From an uncultured Lysobacteraceae bacterium (GTDB lineage Bacteria > Pseudomonadota > Gammaproteobacteria > Xanthomonadales > Xanthomonadaceae): 7,265 nt of DNA. A program made the position numbers and the translations under genes. The notes under the pieces are model-generated. The model was not told the origin of the DNA, did not search any database, and worked only from the letters and a program-made list of their open reading frames with translations. How positions within the stretch are numbered: position 1 is the stretch's first letter; every line of letters starts with the position of its first letter. Below, piece after piece: positions 1-6,454 of this stretch. Location of the stretch: assembly GCA_946886995.1 (NCBI GenBank), contig CAMPJU010000058.1, forward strand, positions 1 to 7,265. The letters are read 5' to 3'.

Positions 1-672
1 CAGCGGCAGGTAGATCCGGTTGCTCTCCGTGCCCAGCTGCATGCCCTCGAACTTCGCATCGCCCAGGTCCCGGTCAGCGAGCACGCCGACGACCTCCAGC
101 CACTGATGGTTGACCTTGACCAGCCGTCCGACCATCGCTTCCGGCGCGATGCCCGGGAACAGGTCGGTCGCCGCCTGGTGGCCCAGCACCGCGACCGCCG
201 CGAGCGTCGACTCGTCCTCCGCGCCCAGCGCGCGCCCGTGCGCGACCCGCAACGACGACAGCCGGAAGAACTCCGCGCTCACCCCGCTGGCCTGCGCATC
301 GCTGCGACCGTCGTCGCTGAAGGCCGACCACGTGCGCACCGGCTTCTCCGCGGCATAGGCCTCGGCGCCGGGCACCACCGCCAGCGCCGCCTTCGCGTCG
401 GCCAGGCTCAGGCCGAGGCTGCGCTCGCGGGTTTCGCGGCGCGTGTCCTCGTCCTGCGCCACGGATTCGGCGATCAGGTTGTGCAGGCCCAGGCTCTCGA
501 CCATGCGCAACGCCTCGCGGCGGCTGCCTTCGCCGACCGCCTGCATCGCCACGATCGCGCCGACGCCGAAGATCAGGCCCAGCAACGTGAGGCCGGTGCG
601 CAAGCGACGGCGCCAGAGTTCCTCGACGGCCTCGCGCCAGATCGGCGGCAACCGGAGCAGCAGCGACTTCAT
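1..672 (-). CDS. MacB/FtsX-type ABC transporter permease (partial, C-terminus off the window)
   Basis: The first 224 codons are present; the reading frame stays open to the left edge. The protein starts MKSLLLRLPP. A basic stretch (WRRRLR, about residues 20-25) precedes one strongly hydrophobic segment (about 26-45, LTLLGLIFGVGAIVAM). A long periplasmic region follows. Its late part (LGHQAATDLFPG, then MVGRLVKV, LEVVGVL and RIYLPL at the edge) matches the pattern of the MacB periplasmic core domain. In this family the remaining three membrane helices lie further C-terminal, here outside the window. Unlike E. coli MacB, the ATPase is a separate gene at the head of the same operon. The ATG overlaps the stop of the preceding adaptor gene (ATGA) and has AGGAAGG about 7 bases upstream, which fixes the start. 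The inferred role is to couple ATP hydrolysis in the cytoplasm to movement of the periplasmic adaptors. The substrate is unknown. Confidence 0.88.
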   Translation of the reverse strand, partial: MKSLLLRLPPIWREAVEELWRRRLRTGLTLLGLIFGVGAIVAMQAVGEGSRREALRMVESLGLHNLIAESVAQDEDTRRETRERSLGLSLADAKAALAVVPGAEAYAAEKPVRTWSAFSDDGRSDAQASGVSAEFFRLSSLRVAHGRALGAEDESTLAAVAVLGHQAATDLFPGIAPEAMVGRLVKVNHQWLEVVGVLADRDLGDAKFEGMQLGTESNRIYLPL

Positions 673-1883
673 GCCTCGCCTTCCTGTTCCCCGGCGGCGA
701 CGAGCAGGACTTCATCACCCGCTTCCAGTCCGCCGAGCACCTGCGAGCGGGCCCCGCCACGCACGCCGAGTTCGACTTCGCGGCGCTCGAAGCCGTCGCC
801 GTCGCGCACCTGCACGAAATGCTTGCCGGCCTCCGCGCGCACCGCGACGTTCGCCACGGTCAACGCGCCTTCCTGTCGCAGCAGGACCACCCGGGCCTCC
901 AGCGTCTGCCCCGGCACCCAGCCGAAGCGCCGGACGTCGTCGGCGGGGATCGGCGCCTTCATCGACACGTACTTGACCGGATTGCGCCGGCTCAGGGTCT
1001 TCGCCGCGCTCGCCACCCAGGACAGTTCGGTGACCACTTTCTGCTCCGGATGCCCCGGCGGGAACACCTCGACCACGTTGCCCTTGCGCACGCCCTGCGC
1101 CTGCAACTGCGGCAATGCGAGCTCCACTTCCATCGCATCGGTGTCGGGCAGCGTGCCGAACTCGAAGCCGGCGCGCAGCGTGCTCCCGACCGTCGGCTTC
1201 TGCCCGCTCCAGTTCTGGCTGAGCACCACCACGCCGGCATGCGGCGCGCGCAGTTCCAGCGCCTCCAGGTCCTCGCGCTTGCGGGTCGCGGTCAGGTCGA
1301 TGGTGGCGCGCTGCGCGTCGAGCACCGCCAGTTCCGCACCACCGCGCGTGGTGGACTGCGACTGGCGCCAGCGCAGCGTGTCCTGCTTGTCACCGAGGAA
1401 CTCGGCATCCTGCACGGCGTCCAGCACCTGGTTGCGCGCGATCGCGGCGACGTCCGCACCGGCATAACGCTCGGCGATGCCCAGCTGCACGCCGACCTGC
1501 GACAGGTCGACGGCCACGCGGCCCTGGGTCGCGTTGAGCTCGCCTTCCTTCGCCGCCCGTGCCAGCGCGTTGCGCTGCAGGTCCAGCAGCGCCTGTGCCA
1601 GCTCGACCTCGCCGGACTCGGCCGAGAAGCGCGCCAGCACCTGGTCCTTCGCCACCGTGCTGCCTTCGTCGACCATCCATTCCAGGCGGCGCTCGGCCCA
1701 CTGGCTGCCGGGCACCAGGAGCGTGGTGGCCCTGGAGGATTTGAGTTCGCCTTCCGCGGAGACGGTGAGCTGGATGTCGGCGGGCGCGACGCGCTCGACC
1801 GCGGCGGGTGCGTCCGTGTCGCCGCATCCAGCAAGCGACAGCATCGCAGCCATGGCGGCTGCGGCGCGGAACGTGCGGATCAC
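669..1883 (-). CDS. MacA-like periplasmic adaptor lipoprotein (third of three adaptors)
   Basis: This is a 404-residue adaptor of the HlyD/MacA (RND-type membrane fusion protein) class. It has a lipoprotein signal: basic n-region, hydrophobic stretch and lipobox LAGC with Cys20. The first lipoyl half-motif lies near 67-85 (DEGSTVAKDQVLA). A helical coiled-coil hairpin follows at about 90-208. The second half-motif lies near 211-234 (LRAPHAGVVV, then NWSGQKPTVGS). A beta-barrel comes next, and a C-terminal membrane-proximal-like domain spans roughly 340-404 and ends with GLEAGDEVLLVA. It is the only one of the three adaptors with this last domain, so it is the closest to a complete MacA. The start is GTG, overlapping the previous stop (GTGA), with GAGG 7 bases upstream. 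A longer in-frame extension would run through the preceding adaptor gene and is not credible. Residue +2 after the Cys is Gly, so the target membrane cannot be read by the simple Asp rule. Confidence 0.9.
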   Translation of the reverse strand: MIRTFRAAAAMAAMLSLAGCGDTDAPAAVERVAPADIQLTVSAEGELKSSRATTLLVPGSQWAERRLEWMVDEGSTVAKDQVLARFSAESGEVELAQALLDLQRNALARAAKEGELNATQGRVAVDLSQVGVQLGIAERYAGADVAAIARNQVLDAVQDAEFLGDKQDTLRWRQSQSTTRGGAELAVLDAQRATIDLTATRKREDLEALELRAPHAGVVVLSQNWSGQKPTVGSTLRAGFEFGTLPDTDAMEVELALPQLQAQGVRKGNVVEVFPPGHPEQKVVTELSWVASAAKTLSRRNPVKYVSMKAPIPADDVRRFGWVPGQTLEARVVLLRQEGALTVANVAVRAEAGKHFVQVRDGDGFERREVELGVRGGARSQVLGGLEAGDEVLLVAAGEQEGEA

Positions 1884-2833
1884 CGGTCGACCTCGATTTC
1901 CACGCGCACGGCCTGGCCGGGCTTCAGCGCCGCCGACGGATCGTCCAGCGCGACCTCCAGGTCCAGGATCGGGATCGGCTGCACGCGGGACTTGCTGCGC
2001 ACGGCGCGGCCGATGGACTCGACCGTGCCCCGCACCGCGATGCCGGCGCCGCCTTCCACCACCACGCGCACGGGCGCACCCACCTCGACCCGCTGCAGGT
2101 CGCGCTCGGGCAACTCGGCGCGCACCGCAAGCGTCGACGTGTCGGGGATCTCGGCGACGGCCTGTCCACGCCACACCTGCGAACCGACGTCGTACTTCTC
2201 TCCGCCCCAGCTGCTCTTGTGCATCATCAGGCCCGCGCGCGGCGCGGTGACGTTGAGCGAGGCGATCCATTCCTGCAGCTCGGCGATGTCGCCGCGCAGC
2301 TTCCCGACTTCCGATTCGAGCAGCCGCCGTTCCTCGCGCCGCTGCACCGCGGCCAGGCGCTCGCGCTGCCGCGCCAGTTCGAGTTTCCGTTCGGCCTGCG
2401 CGCGCGCGACGACCAGCTTGCGGTACTCGATGCCGGCGACCGCCTCGCGCGGCTGGCTGGTCTTGCGCTCGGCCTTGTCCAGGTTCGCCTCGGCCTCGGC
2501 GGTCGCCAGCCGCTCGGTGCGCTCGCGCTCGGCGAGGTCCAGCACCAGGCGCTCGAGTTCGCGCTGCTTCTCGGCCAGCTGGCTGTTCTTCGCGAGCAGC
2601 TGCTGGGTGAGCTGGTTGCCCTCGAAGGCGAGGACCACCTGCCCCTGTTCCACCGGCGAGCCATCCGGCGCCAGCTGGGTGATGTTGAACTGCCACAGCG
2701 TGTCGACGGCGGGCGGCATCAGCGCGGACGTCCGGCGCGCGTACACCTCGCCGTCGATGCGCAGGGTCGCGGCGCCCGCCACCGCGGGCAGGCAGCCGAG
2801 CAGCATCGCGAGCGCCATCGCGCCGCGCCTCAC
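1880..2833 (-). CDS. HlyD-family periplasmic adaptor, short form (second of three adaptors)
   Basis: This is a 317-residue exported adaptor. The N-terminus (about 1-22) is a signal peptide, with likely cleavage near AVAGAA. The first lipoyl half-motif is at about 54-69 (LAPDGSPVEQGQVVLA). A long charged coiled-coil hairpin rich in Glu, Arg, Gln and Leu spans about 73-193, with its turn near SQPREAVAGIEY. The second half-motif is at about 196-218 (TAPRAGLMMH, then SWGGEKYDVGS). A beta-barrel domain follows and ends the protein at KPGQAVRVEIEVDR. No membrane-proximal domain follows, which makes it shorter than MacA. The start is GTG within a GTGA overlap with the upstream gene, preceded by a strong GGAGGAAGG; an ATG five codons later is a weaker choice. 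LLGC (Cys14) inside the signal peptide resembles a poor lipobox, so lipidation is possible but doubtful. It sits between two related adaptor genes and is inferred to act in the same ABC machine. Confidence 0.88.
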   Translation of the reverse strand: MRRGAMALAMLLGCLPAVAGAATLRIDGEVYARRTSALMPPAVDTLWQFNITQLAPDGSPVEQGQVVLAFEGNQLTQQLLAKNSQLAEKQRELERLVLDLAERERTERLATAEAEANLDKAERKTSQPREAVAGIEYRKLVVARAQAERKLELARQRERLAAVQRREERRLLESEVGKLRGDIAELQEWIASLNVTAPRAGLMMHKSSWGGEKYDVGSQVWRGQAVAEIPDTSTLAVRAELPERDLQRVEVGAPVRVVVEGGAGIAVRGTVESIGRAVRSKSRVQPIPILDLEVALDDPSAALKPGQAVRVEIEVDR

Positions 2834-3828
2834 GGCCCTTCCTCCGTCGCCGGCACCGCGCCCGCCTCGCCCACCGCGTCGGGGTCGGCGATGACCCGCA
2901 CGCTCATGCCCGGCAGCAGCGCCAGGTCGTGCTCCGGCAACGCGATGTCCATGGCGAAGTAGCGACCGTCGCCCCATTCCTCGCGACGTTCCGGCGCGCC
3001 CGCGATCGCGGTGACCCGCCCGGTGAGCGCGGTGCCCGGCAGCGCATCGAAGGCGACCCGTACCGGCTGCCCGATGTCCAGGCCGCGCCGGTCGGGCACC
3101 AGCGCCCAGGCACGCACGCGCATCTCGCCGCCGCCCACGACCTCGCCGGCCTTGCCGCCGGGGATGGTCGAGGAGCCCTCGTCGATCCTTCCGCCGATCC
3201 AGTTGTTGTTGAAGCCGTGCACCACGACGCCGTCGCGGTCCGCACGCACTTCCGAGACTTCGATCTGCGCGGCGTTGTACTCGCGCAGCACCCGCAGCCG
3301 CTCCACCTCCAGCTCGCCGTCGCGCTCGCGCCGCACCACCGCGGCTTCCGCGGTGGCCAGCTCCTCCCGCTTGAGCGCGTGCTCGCGCTTGGCACGGTCG
3401 AACTCGCCCTGGTACCTGTCGTAGTCGAGCGCGGACACCAGTTCCTCCGGGATGGCCGCGTCGATCCGTGCGGTCTCCAGCGCCGCTTCCGCATCGGCCA
3501 GCGCGATCCGCGCGTCGACCGCCGCCACCCGCAGCCCGGCCAGTTCCTTGGCGGCGCGGGCGCGCGCCTGCTCGATCTGCGCATCCATCTCGCGCACGTT
3601 GCTGCCCGCCTGCCCGGGATCGATCCGCAGCACGACGTCGCCCTTGCGCACGCGCTCGCCCTCGGGGACGAAGTAGCGGATCACCACCGGCGACATGTTG
3701 GCCGGCGGGGTCAGGATCACCTGCGCATCGACCGCCTGCACCTCGCCGGTCAGGACGACGGCCGCTGCCGGTGCCGCGAACGGCAGCAGCATCGCCACGG
3801 CGAGTGCGCGGGGGTCAATGCGGGCCAT
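2830..3828 (-). CDS. HlyD-family periplasmic adaptor, short form (first of three adaptors)
   Basis: This is a 332-residue exported adaptor. A signal peptide is visible at about 1-23 (Arg3 and Arg7, then a hydrophobic stretch ending APAAA). The first lipoyl half-motif is at about 54-70 (VPEGERVRKGDVVLRID). A coiled-coil hairpin spans about 76-192, with the turn near IPEELVSALDYDRY, a sequence style common at hairpin tips of HlyD-family proteins. The second half-motif is at about 195-219 (RADRDGVVVHGF, then NWIGGRIDEGS). A beta-barrel follows (WALVPDRRGLDIGQPVRV and on), ending with LLPGMSVRVIADP and a short acidic, Ala/Pro-rich tail. It has no membrane-proximal domain. The chosen ATG overlaps the ATPase gene by 14 bases and has AAGGA 9 bases upstream. 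An in-frame ATG 15 codons earlier would add a non-signal-like leader and is rejected. The cargo is unknown. Confidence 0.88.
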   Translation of the reverse strand: MARIDPRALAVAMLLPFAAPAAAVVLTGEVQAVDAQVILTPPANMSPVVIRYFVPEGERVRKGDVVLRIDPGQAGSNVREMDAQIEQARARAAKELAGLRVAAVDARIALADAEAALETARIDAAIPEELVSALDYDRYQGEFDRAKREHALKREELATAEAAVVRRERDGELEVERLRVLREYNAAQIEVSEVRADRDGVVVHGFNNNWIGGRIDEGSSTIPGGKAGEVVGGGEMRVRAWALVPDRRGLDIGQPVRVAFDALPGTALTGRVTAIAGAPERREEWGDGRYFAMDIALPEHDLALLPGMSVRVIADPDAVGEAGAVPATEEGP

Positions 3829-4489
3829 CGTGTTCGATCCTTCCGTCGCGCAGCCGGATGCCGCGCGGCGCATGCGCGGCGACGTCGTGGTCGTGGGTCA
3901 CCAGCACCACGGTCTGGCCGCCGCGGTGCACCTGGTCGATGAGGCCCAGCACGTCGGCGGCGCTCTTGGAGTCCAGGTTGCCGGTCGGTTCGTCGGCGAG
4001 CAGCAGCGCGGGCTTCAACAGGAGTGCCCGCGCGATCGCGGCACGTTGCACCTGTCCGCCGGACAGTTCGTTGGGGCGATGGTGGCTGCGGTCGGACAGG
4101 CCCACGCGCTCCAGCAGTTCGGCCGCGTGGTCGTGGACCCAGTCGGGCGGCTCGCGGTGGAAGCGCAGCGGCAGCAGCACGTTCTCCAGCACGGTCAACC
4201 GCGGCAGCAGGTGGAAGCTCTGGAAGACGAAGCCGATGCGGCGGTTGCGGATGTCGCTGGTGGCCTCGTCGTCGAAGCCGGCGACGTCCTCGCCCTCGAT
4301 CAGGTACCGGCCGGCATCGGGCCGGTCAAGGCACCCGAGGATGTTGAGCAGGCTCGACTTGCCGGAGCCGGACGGCCCGGTGACCGCCACGAACTCGCCC
4401 GCGCCGATGCGCACGTCCACGCCGTCCAGCGCATGCACGGTGCCGCCATCGGTGCGGTAGCTCCGCCGCACCCCCTCCAGCTCGATCAT
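3815..4489 (-). CDS. ABC transporter ATP-binding protein (MacB/LolD family)
   Basis: This is a 224-residue cytoplasmic nucleotide-binding subunit with every ABC motif intact. Walker A is GPSGSGKS (38-45). The Q-loop centres on Gln90 (FVFQSFHLLPRLT). The signature is LSGGQ (142-146). Walker B is LLLADE (162-167), the D-loop is NLD (171-173) and the switch histidine is His199 (VTHD). The LLPRLTVLENV and ADEPTGNLDS stretches are typical of the LolD/MacB/FtsE group, which drives periplasmic work rather than transport through a membrane channel. The length is normal for a stand-alone subunit. It is the first gene of the operon. Its partner is most likely the MacB-like permease four genes downstream, although another permease could lie beyond the left edge. 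The ATG has GAGGGG 4 bases upstream. LolD itself is less likely because the neighbours are adaptors, not LolC/E. Confidence 0.95.
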   Translation of the reverse strand: MIELEGVRRSYRTDGGTVHALDGVDVRIGAGEFVAVTGPSGSGKSSLLNILGCLDRPDAGRYLIEGEDVAGFDDEATSDIRNRRIGFVFQSFHLLPRLTVLENVLLPLRFHREPPDWVHDHAAELLERVGLSDRSHHRPNELSGGQVQRAAIARALLLKPALLLADEPTGNLDSKSAADVLGLIDQVHRGGQTVVLVTHDHDVAAHAPRGIRLRDGRIEHDGPH

Positions 4490-4508
4490 CGATCCCCTCG
4501 ACCCGCGC

Positions 4509-4528
4509 CCGACCGGAACCTCCGACCG
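4509..4528 (-). repeat. Short direct repeat CGGTCGG x2 in the ABC operon leader
   Basis: On the minus strand CGGTCGG occurs twice with a 13-base period, just downstream of the predicted transcription start. It could be part of a regulator site or chance in GC-rich DNA. Thirteen bases is slightly more than one helical turn. Confidence 0.3.
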
Positions 4529-4535
4529 CGACCCG

Positions 4536-4564
4536 ATGCTATCGGTTCCCGGGGCGATTCTCGA
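4536..4564 (-). promoter_or_regulatory. Candidate sigma70-type promoter of the ABC-adaptor operon
   Basis: On the minus strand TCGAGA (4564-4559) and TAGCAT (4541-4536) are separated by exactly 17 bases. Each matches four of six consensus positions. Transcription would begin near 4529 and leave a 5' leader of about 40 bases before the ATPase ATG. The -10 lies inside a small palindrome (CCGAT-AGC-ATCGG), which could also be an operator or a weak hairpin. The call is based on pattern only. Confidence 0.4.
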
Positions 4565-4568
4565 CCGT

Positions 4569-5678
4569 TCAGCCCCGATGCTCCTGCGCCAGGTACTCGG
4601 CCGACTGCATCTCGATCAGCCGCGAGGCCGTGCGCTCGAACGCGCCGCGCAGCCGTTCGCCGGGGTAGAGCTCGTGCGGCGGGGCATCCGCGGTGCAGAC
4701 CAGGTTGACGTGCCGGTCGTACAACTCGTCGACCAGGTGCACGAAACGGCGTGCGGCATCGTCCTGGTTGCGGGCGTCGAACCGCGGGATGCCGCCGAGC
4801 AGCACGGTGTGGTGCTCGCGCGCGATCTCGATGTAGTCCGCGGTCGCGCGCGGGCCTTCGCACAGTGCGTCGAAGTCGAACCAGGCGTGGCCTTCGGCCA
4901 GCCCGCGCACGGGGATCGCACGGCCCTCGATGACCAGGGGACCGTCCTCGTGTGGCACGCCGCTGGTCAGTTCGTCCCAGCGCTTGTGCAGCCAGTCGCC
5001 CGAATCCGCGTCCAGCGGCGCGCGGTACACCGGCGACCGGGTCAGCGCGCGCAGGCGGTAGTCGGTCGCGCTGTCGAGCTCGAGGACGACGCAGTGTTGT
5101 TTCAGCAGCTCGATCGCCGGCAGGAAGCGCGCGCGCTGCAGTCCCCCCGCGTACAGCCGGTCCGGCGGCGTGTTCGAGGTCGTGACCAGCACCACGCCCT
5201 CGGCAAACAGGCGGTCGAGCAGGCGCGCGAGCAGCATCGCGTCGCCGATGTCGCTGACGAAGAACTCGTCCAGCACCAGCACCCGCAGCTCGCGGCCCCA
5301 CTCCCCGGCGATCGCCGCCAGCGGATCGCGCTCGCCGGCGTGGGCGCGCAACTGCGCATGCACCTCGCGCATGAACCGGTGGAAGTGGGTGCGGCGCTTG
5401 GCGGCGGCCGGGACCGGCAGGCCGTCGAAGAAGAGGTCGACCAGGAACGTCTTGCCGCGGCCGACGCCGCCCCAGAGATAGAGCCCGCGCGGGGCTTCCG
5501 GGCGCCCGGCGAACAGCCGGCCCAGCAGGCCGCGCGCGGGCGCGTCGGCCAGGGCGGCGTGGATCCGGTCGAGTTCGGCCAGGGCGGGCAGTTGCGCCGC
5601 ATCCTGCTCCCAGTCGCCCCGTGCCACACCGGCCGCGTACGCCTCGCTGGGGGCCGGCGCCGCCGCGCGGTCAGCCAT
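4569..5678 (-). CDS. zapE: Cell division protein ZapE (AFG1-like ATPase)
   Basis: This is a 369-residue P-loop ATPase of the ZapE/AFG1 (YhcM) family, a usual length for it. Walker A is GGVGRGKT (70-77), preceded by GLYLW. The family hallmark RTHFHRFM is at 96-103. Walker B is LVLDEFFVSDI (134-144, with Asp137 and Glu138). A sensor-like TTSNTPPDRLY follows, then the conserved LQRARFLPAIELL. In E. coli, ZapE is reported to bind FtsZ and affect the Z-ring in an ATP-dependent way, and it is needed under stress or low oxygen; the mitochondrial relative AFG1/LACE1 is linked to respiratory-chain quality control. The ATG overlaps the stop of the alpha/beta hydrolase gene by 8 bases, with AGGG 5 bases upstream, so the two are probably co-transcribed. 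A gap of 79 bases separates it from the ABC operon, and no clear T-tailed terminator is seen there. Confidence 0.95.
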   Translation of the reverse strand: MADRAAAPAPSEAYAAGVARGDWEQDAAQLPALAELDRIHAALADAPARGLLGRLFAGRPEAPRGLYLWGGVGRGKTFLVDLFFDGLPVPAAAKRRTHFHRFMREVHAQLRAHAGERDPLAAIAGEWGRELRVLVLDEFFVSDIGDAMLLARLLDRLFAEGVVLVTTSNTPPDRLYAGGLQRARFLPAIELLKQHCVVLELDSATDYRLRALTRSPVYRAPLDADSGDWLHKRWDELTSGVPHEDGPLVIEGRAIPVRGLAEGHAWFDFDALCEGPRATADYIEIAREHHTVLLGGIPRFDARNQDDAARRFVHLVDELYDRHVNLVCTADAPPHELYPGERLRGAFERTASRLIEMQSAEYLAQEHRG

Positions 5679-6366
5679 TCGCGCCCTGCTCGGGCGGCAG
5701 CCAGTCGCGGATGCCGTGCTTGATGGCGCCGCGCAGGTCGATCAGTCGGCGGTGGAAGAAATGGCCGGCCTCCGGCATCCGCACCAGCTCCGGCGGCTCG
5801 GGCATCTTCTCCACCCAGGCGGCCACTTCGTTCGCGTCGACGACTTCGTCCGCGTCGCCCTGGATCACCAGCCACGGCACCGCGGGCGGCTGGACGTTGG
5901 AGAAGTCCCAGCTGCGTCCCACCGGCGGGGCGATCGAAATCACCGCATCCGCAGCCAGCTCCACCGCGCCACGCAGCGACACGTAGGCGCCGAAGCTGAA
6001 GCCGCACAGCCAGAGCTGGTGCTCCGGGCGCTGCTCGCGGACCCAGGCAACCACGGTGCGCAGGTCTTCCAGTTCGCCGCGGCCGTCGTCGAAGGCGCCT
6101 TCGGAATCGCCGACGCCACGAAAGTTGAAGCGCACGGTCGTGGCGCCGCACTTGCGCAGCGCGCGCGCCGCCATCGTGACCACCTTGTTGTGCATCGTCC
6201 CGCCCTCCGTGGGCAGGGGATGGCAAAGGACCGCGACCACCGGCCGGGCGGCGCCTTCGGGGTACTCGACGGCCGCCTCGATCGCCCCGGCGGGGCCTTC
6301 CAGCATCTGCGAAGGCGCATCCGGGTCGGCGGCGACCTCGGGCGTGGGGAACGGGGGCTGGGCCAT
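5671..6366 (-). CDS. Alpha/beta-fold hydrolase, small cytoplasmic type (COG2945-like)
   Basis: This 231-residue serine hydrolase has an alpha/beta fold. An oxyanion-region motif HPLPTEGG is at 49-56, followed by MHNKVV. The segment VRFNFRGVGDSEG is at 78-90. The nucleophile elbow is GFSFG with Ser124. The acid is probably Asp173 (QGDADEVVD) and the histidine is His202 (AGHFFH), completing a triad. No signal peptide is visible. The substrate cannot be told from sequence; esters or peptides are the usual guesses for the class. I start it at the ATG at 6366. An upstream ATG at 6390 would add 8 residues but lies only 3 bases after a hairpin and has no ribosome-binding site. The 6366 ATG also lacks one but has a -10-like element at leaderless distance. 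The 3' end overlaps zapE by 8 bases. Confidence 0.87.
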   Translation of the reverse strand: MAQPPFPTPEVAADPDAPSQMLEGPAGAIEAAVEYPEGAARPVVAVLCHPLPTEGGTMHNKVVTMAARALRKCGATTVRFNFRGVGDSEGAFDDGRGELEDLRTVVAWVREQRPEHQLWLCGFSFGAYVSLRGAVELAADAVISIAPPVGRSWDFSNVQPPAVPWLVIQGDADEVVDANEVAAWVEKMPEPPELVRMPEAGHFFHRRLIDLRGAIKHGIRDWLPPEQGANG

Positions 6367-6372
6367 CGGTGA

Positions 6373-6378
6373 ATGATA
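6373..6378 (-). promoter_or_regulatory. -10-like element placing the transcription start on the hydrolase ATG
   Basis: TATCAT matches five of six bases of TATAAT. Six bases separate it from the ATG at 6366, so +1 would fall on the A of the start codon. No Shine-Dalgarno sequence precedes that ATG, which fits a leaderless mRNA. No convincing -35 is present; its expected position lies within the terminator stem. Confidence 0.4.
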
Positions 6379-6393
6379 AGCCCCGGACATGAA

Positions 6394-6415
6394 GACGCCG
6401 CCCGGAGGCGGCGTC
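6394..6415 (-). terminator. Rho-independent-type terminator after the cytochrome c gene
   Basis: This is a perfect 9-base-pair stem (GACGCCGCC with GGCGGCGTC) closed by a UCCG loop on the minus strand. UCCG is a member of the very stable UNCG tetraloop class and has the preferred C-G closing pair. It begins 40 bases after the cytochrome stop. The trailing T-tract is poor (TTC only), so termination may be partial. Confidence 0.65.
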
Positions 6416-6454
6416 GGATCACGCTGGATTCGCCGTGGGGCGACCGGCGCTGCG

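Noticed and set aside
669..2696. A single 675-residue fusion including adaptor three
   Set aside because: The upstream part is low-complexity translation out of frame with adaptor two. The GTG at 1883 with its own ribosome-binding site and lipoprotein signal gives the true start.
819..2894. Very long plus-strand open frame opposite the adaptor genes, and a similar one at 106-1467
   Set aside because: Both are antisense shadows of GC-rich genes. Their composition is dominated by Arg, Ala, His and Pro with no recognisable domains, while the minus-strand frames have clear motifs, signal peptides and linked starts.
3815..4489. Calling the ATPase LolD or FtsE
   Set aside because: The motifs fit the shared family, but the neighbours are adaptors and a MacB-like permease, not LolC/E or FtsX with division genes.
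4533..4545. CCGAT-gct-ATCGG hairpin as a zapE terminator
   Set aside because: The stem is only 5 base pairs and no T-tract follows on the minus strand. It is better noted as a palindrome overlapping the candidate -10.
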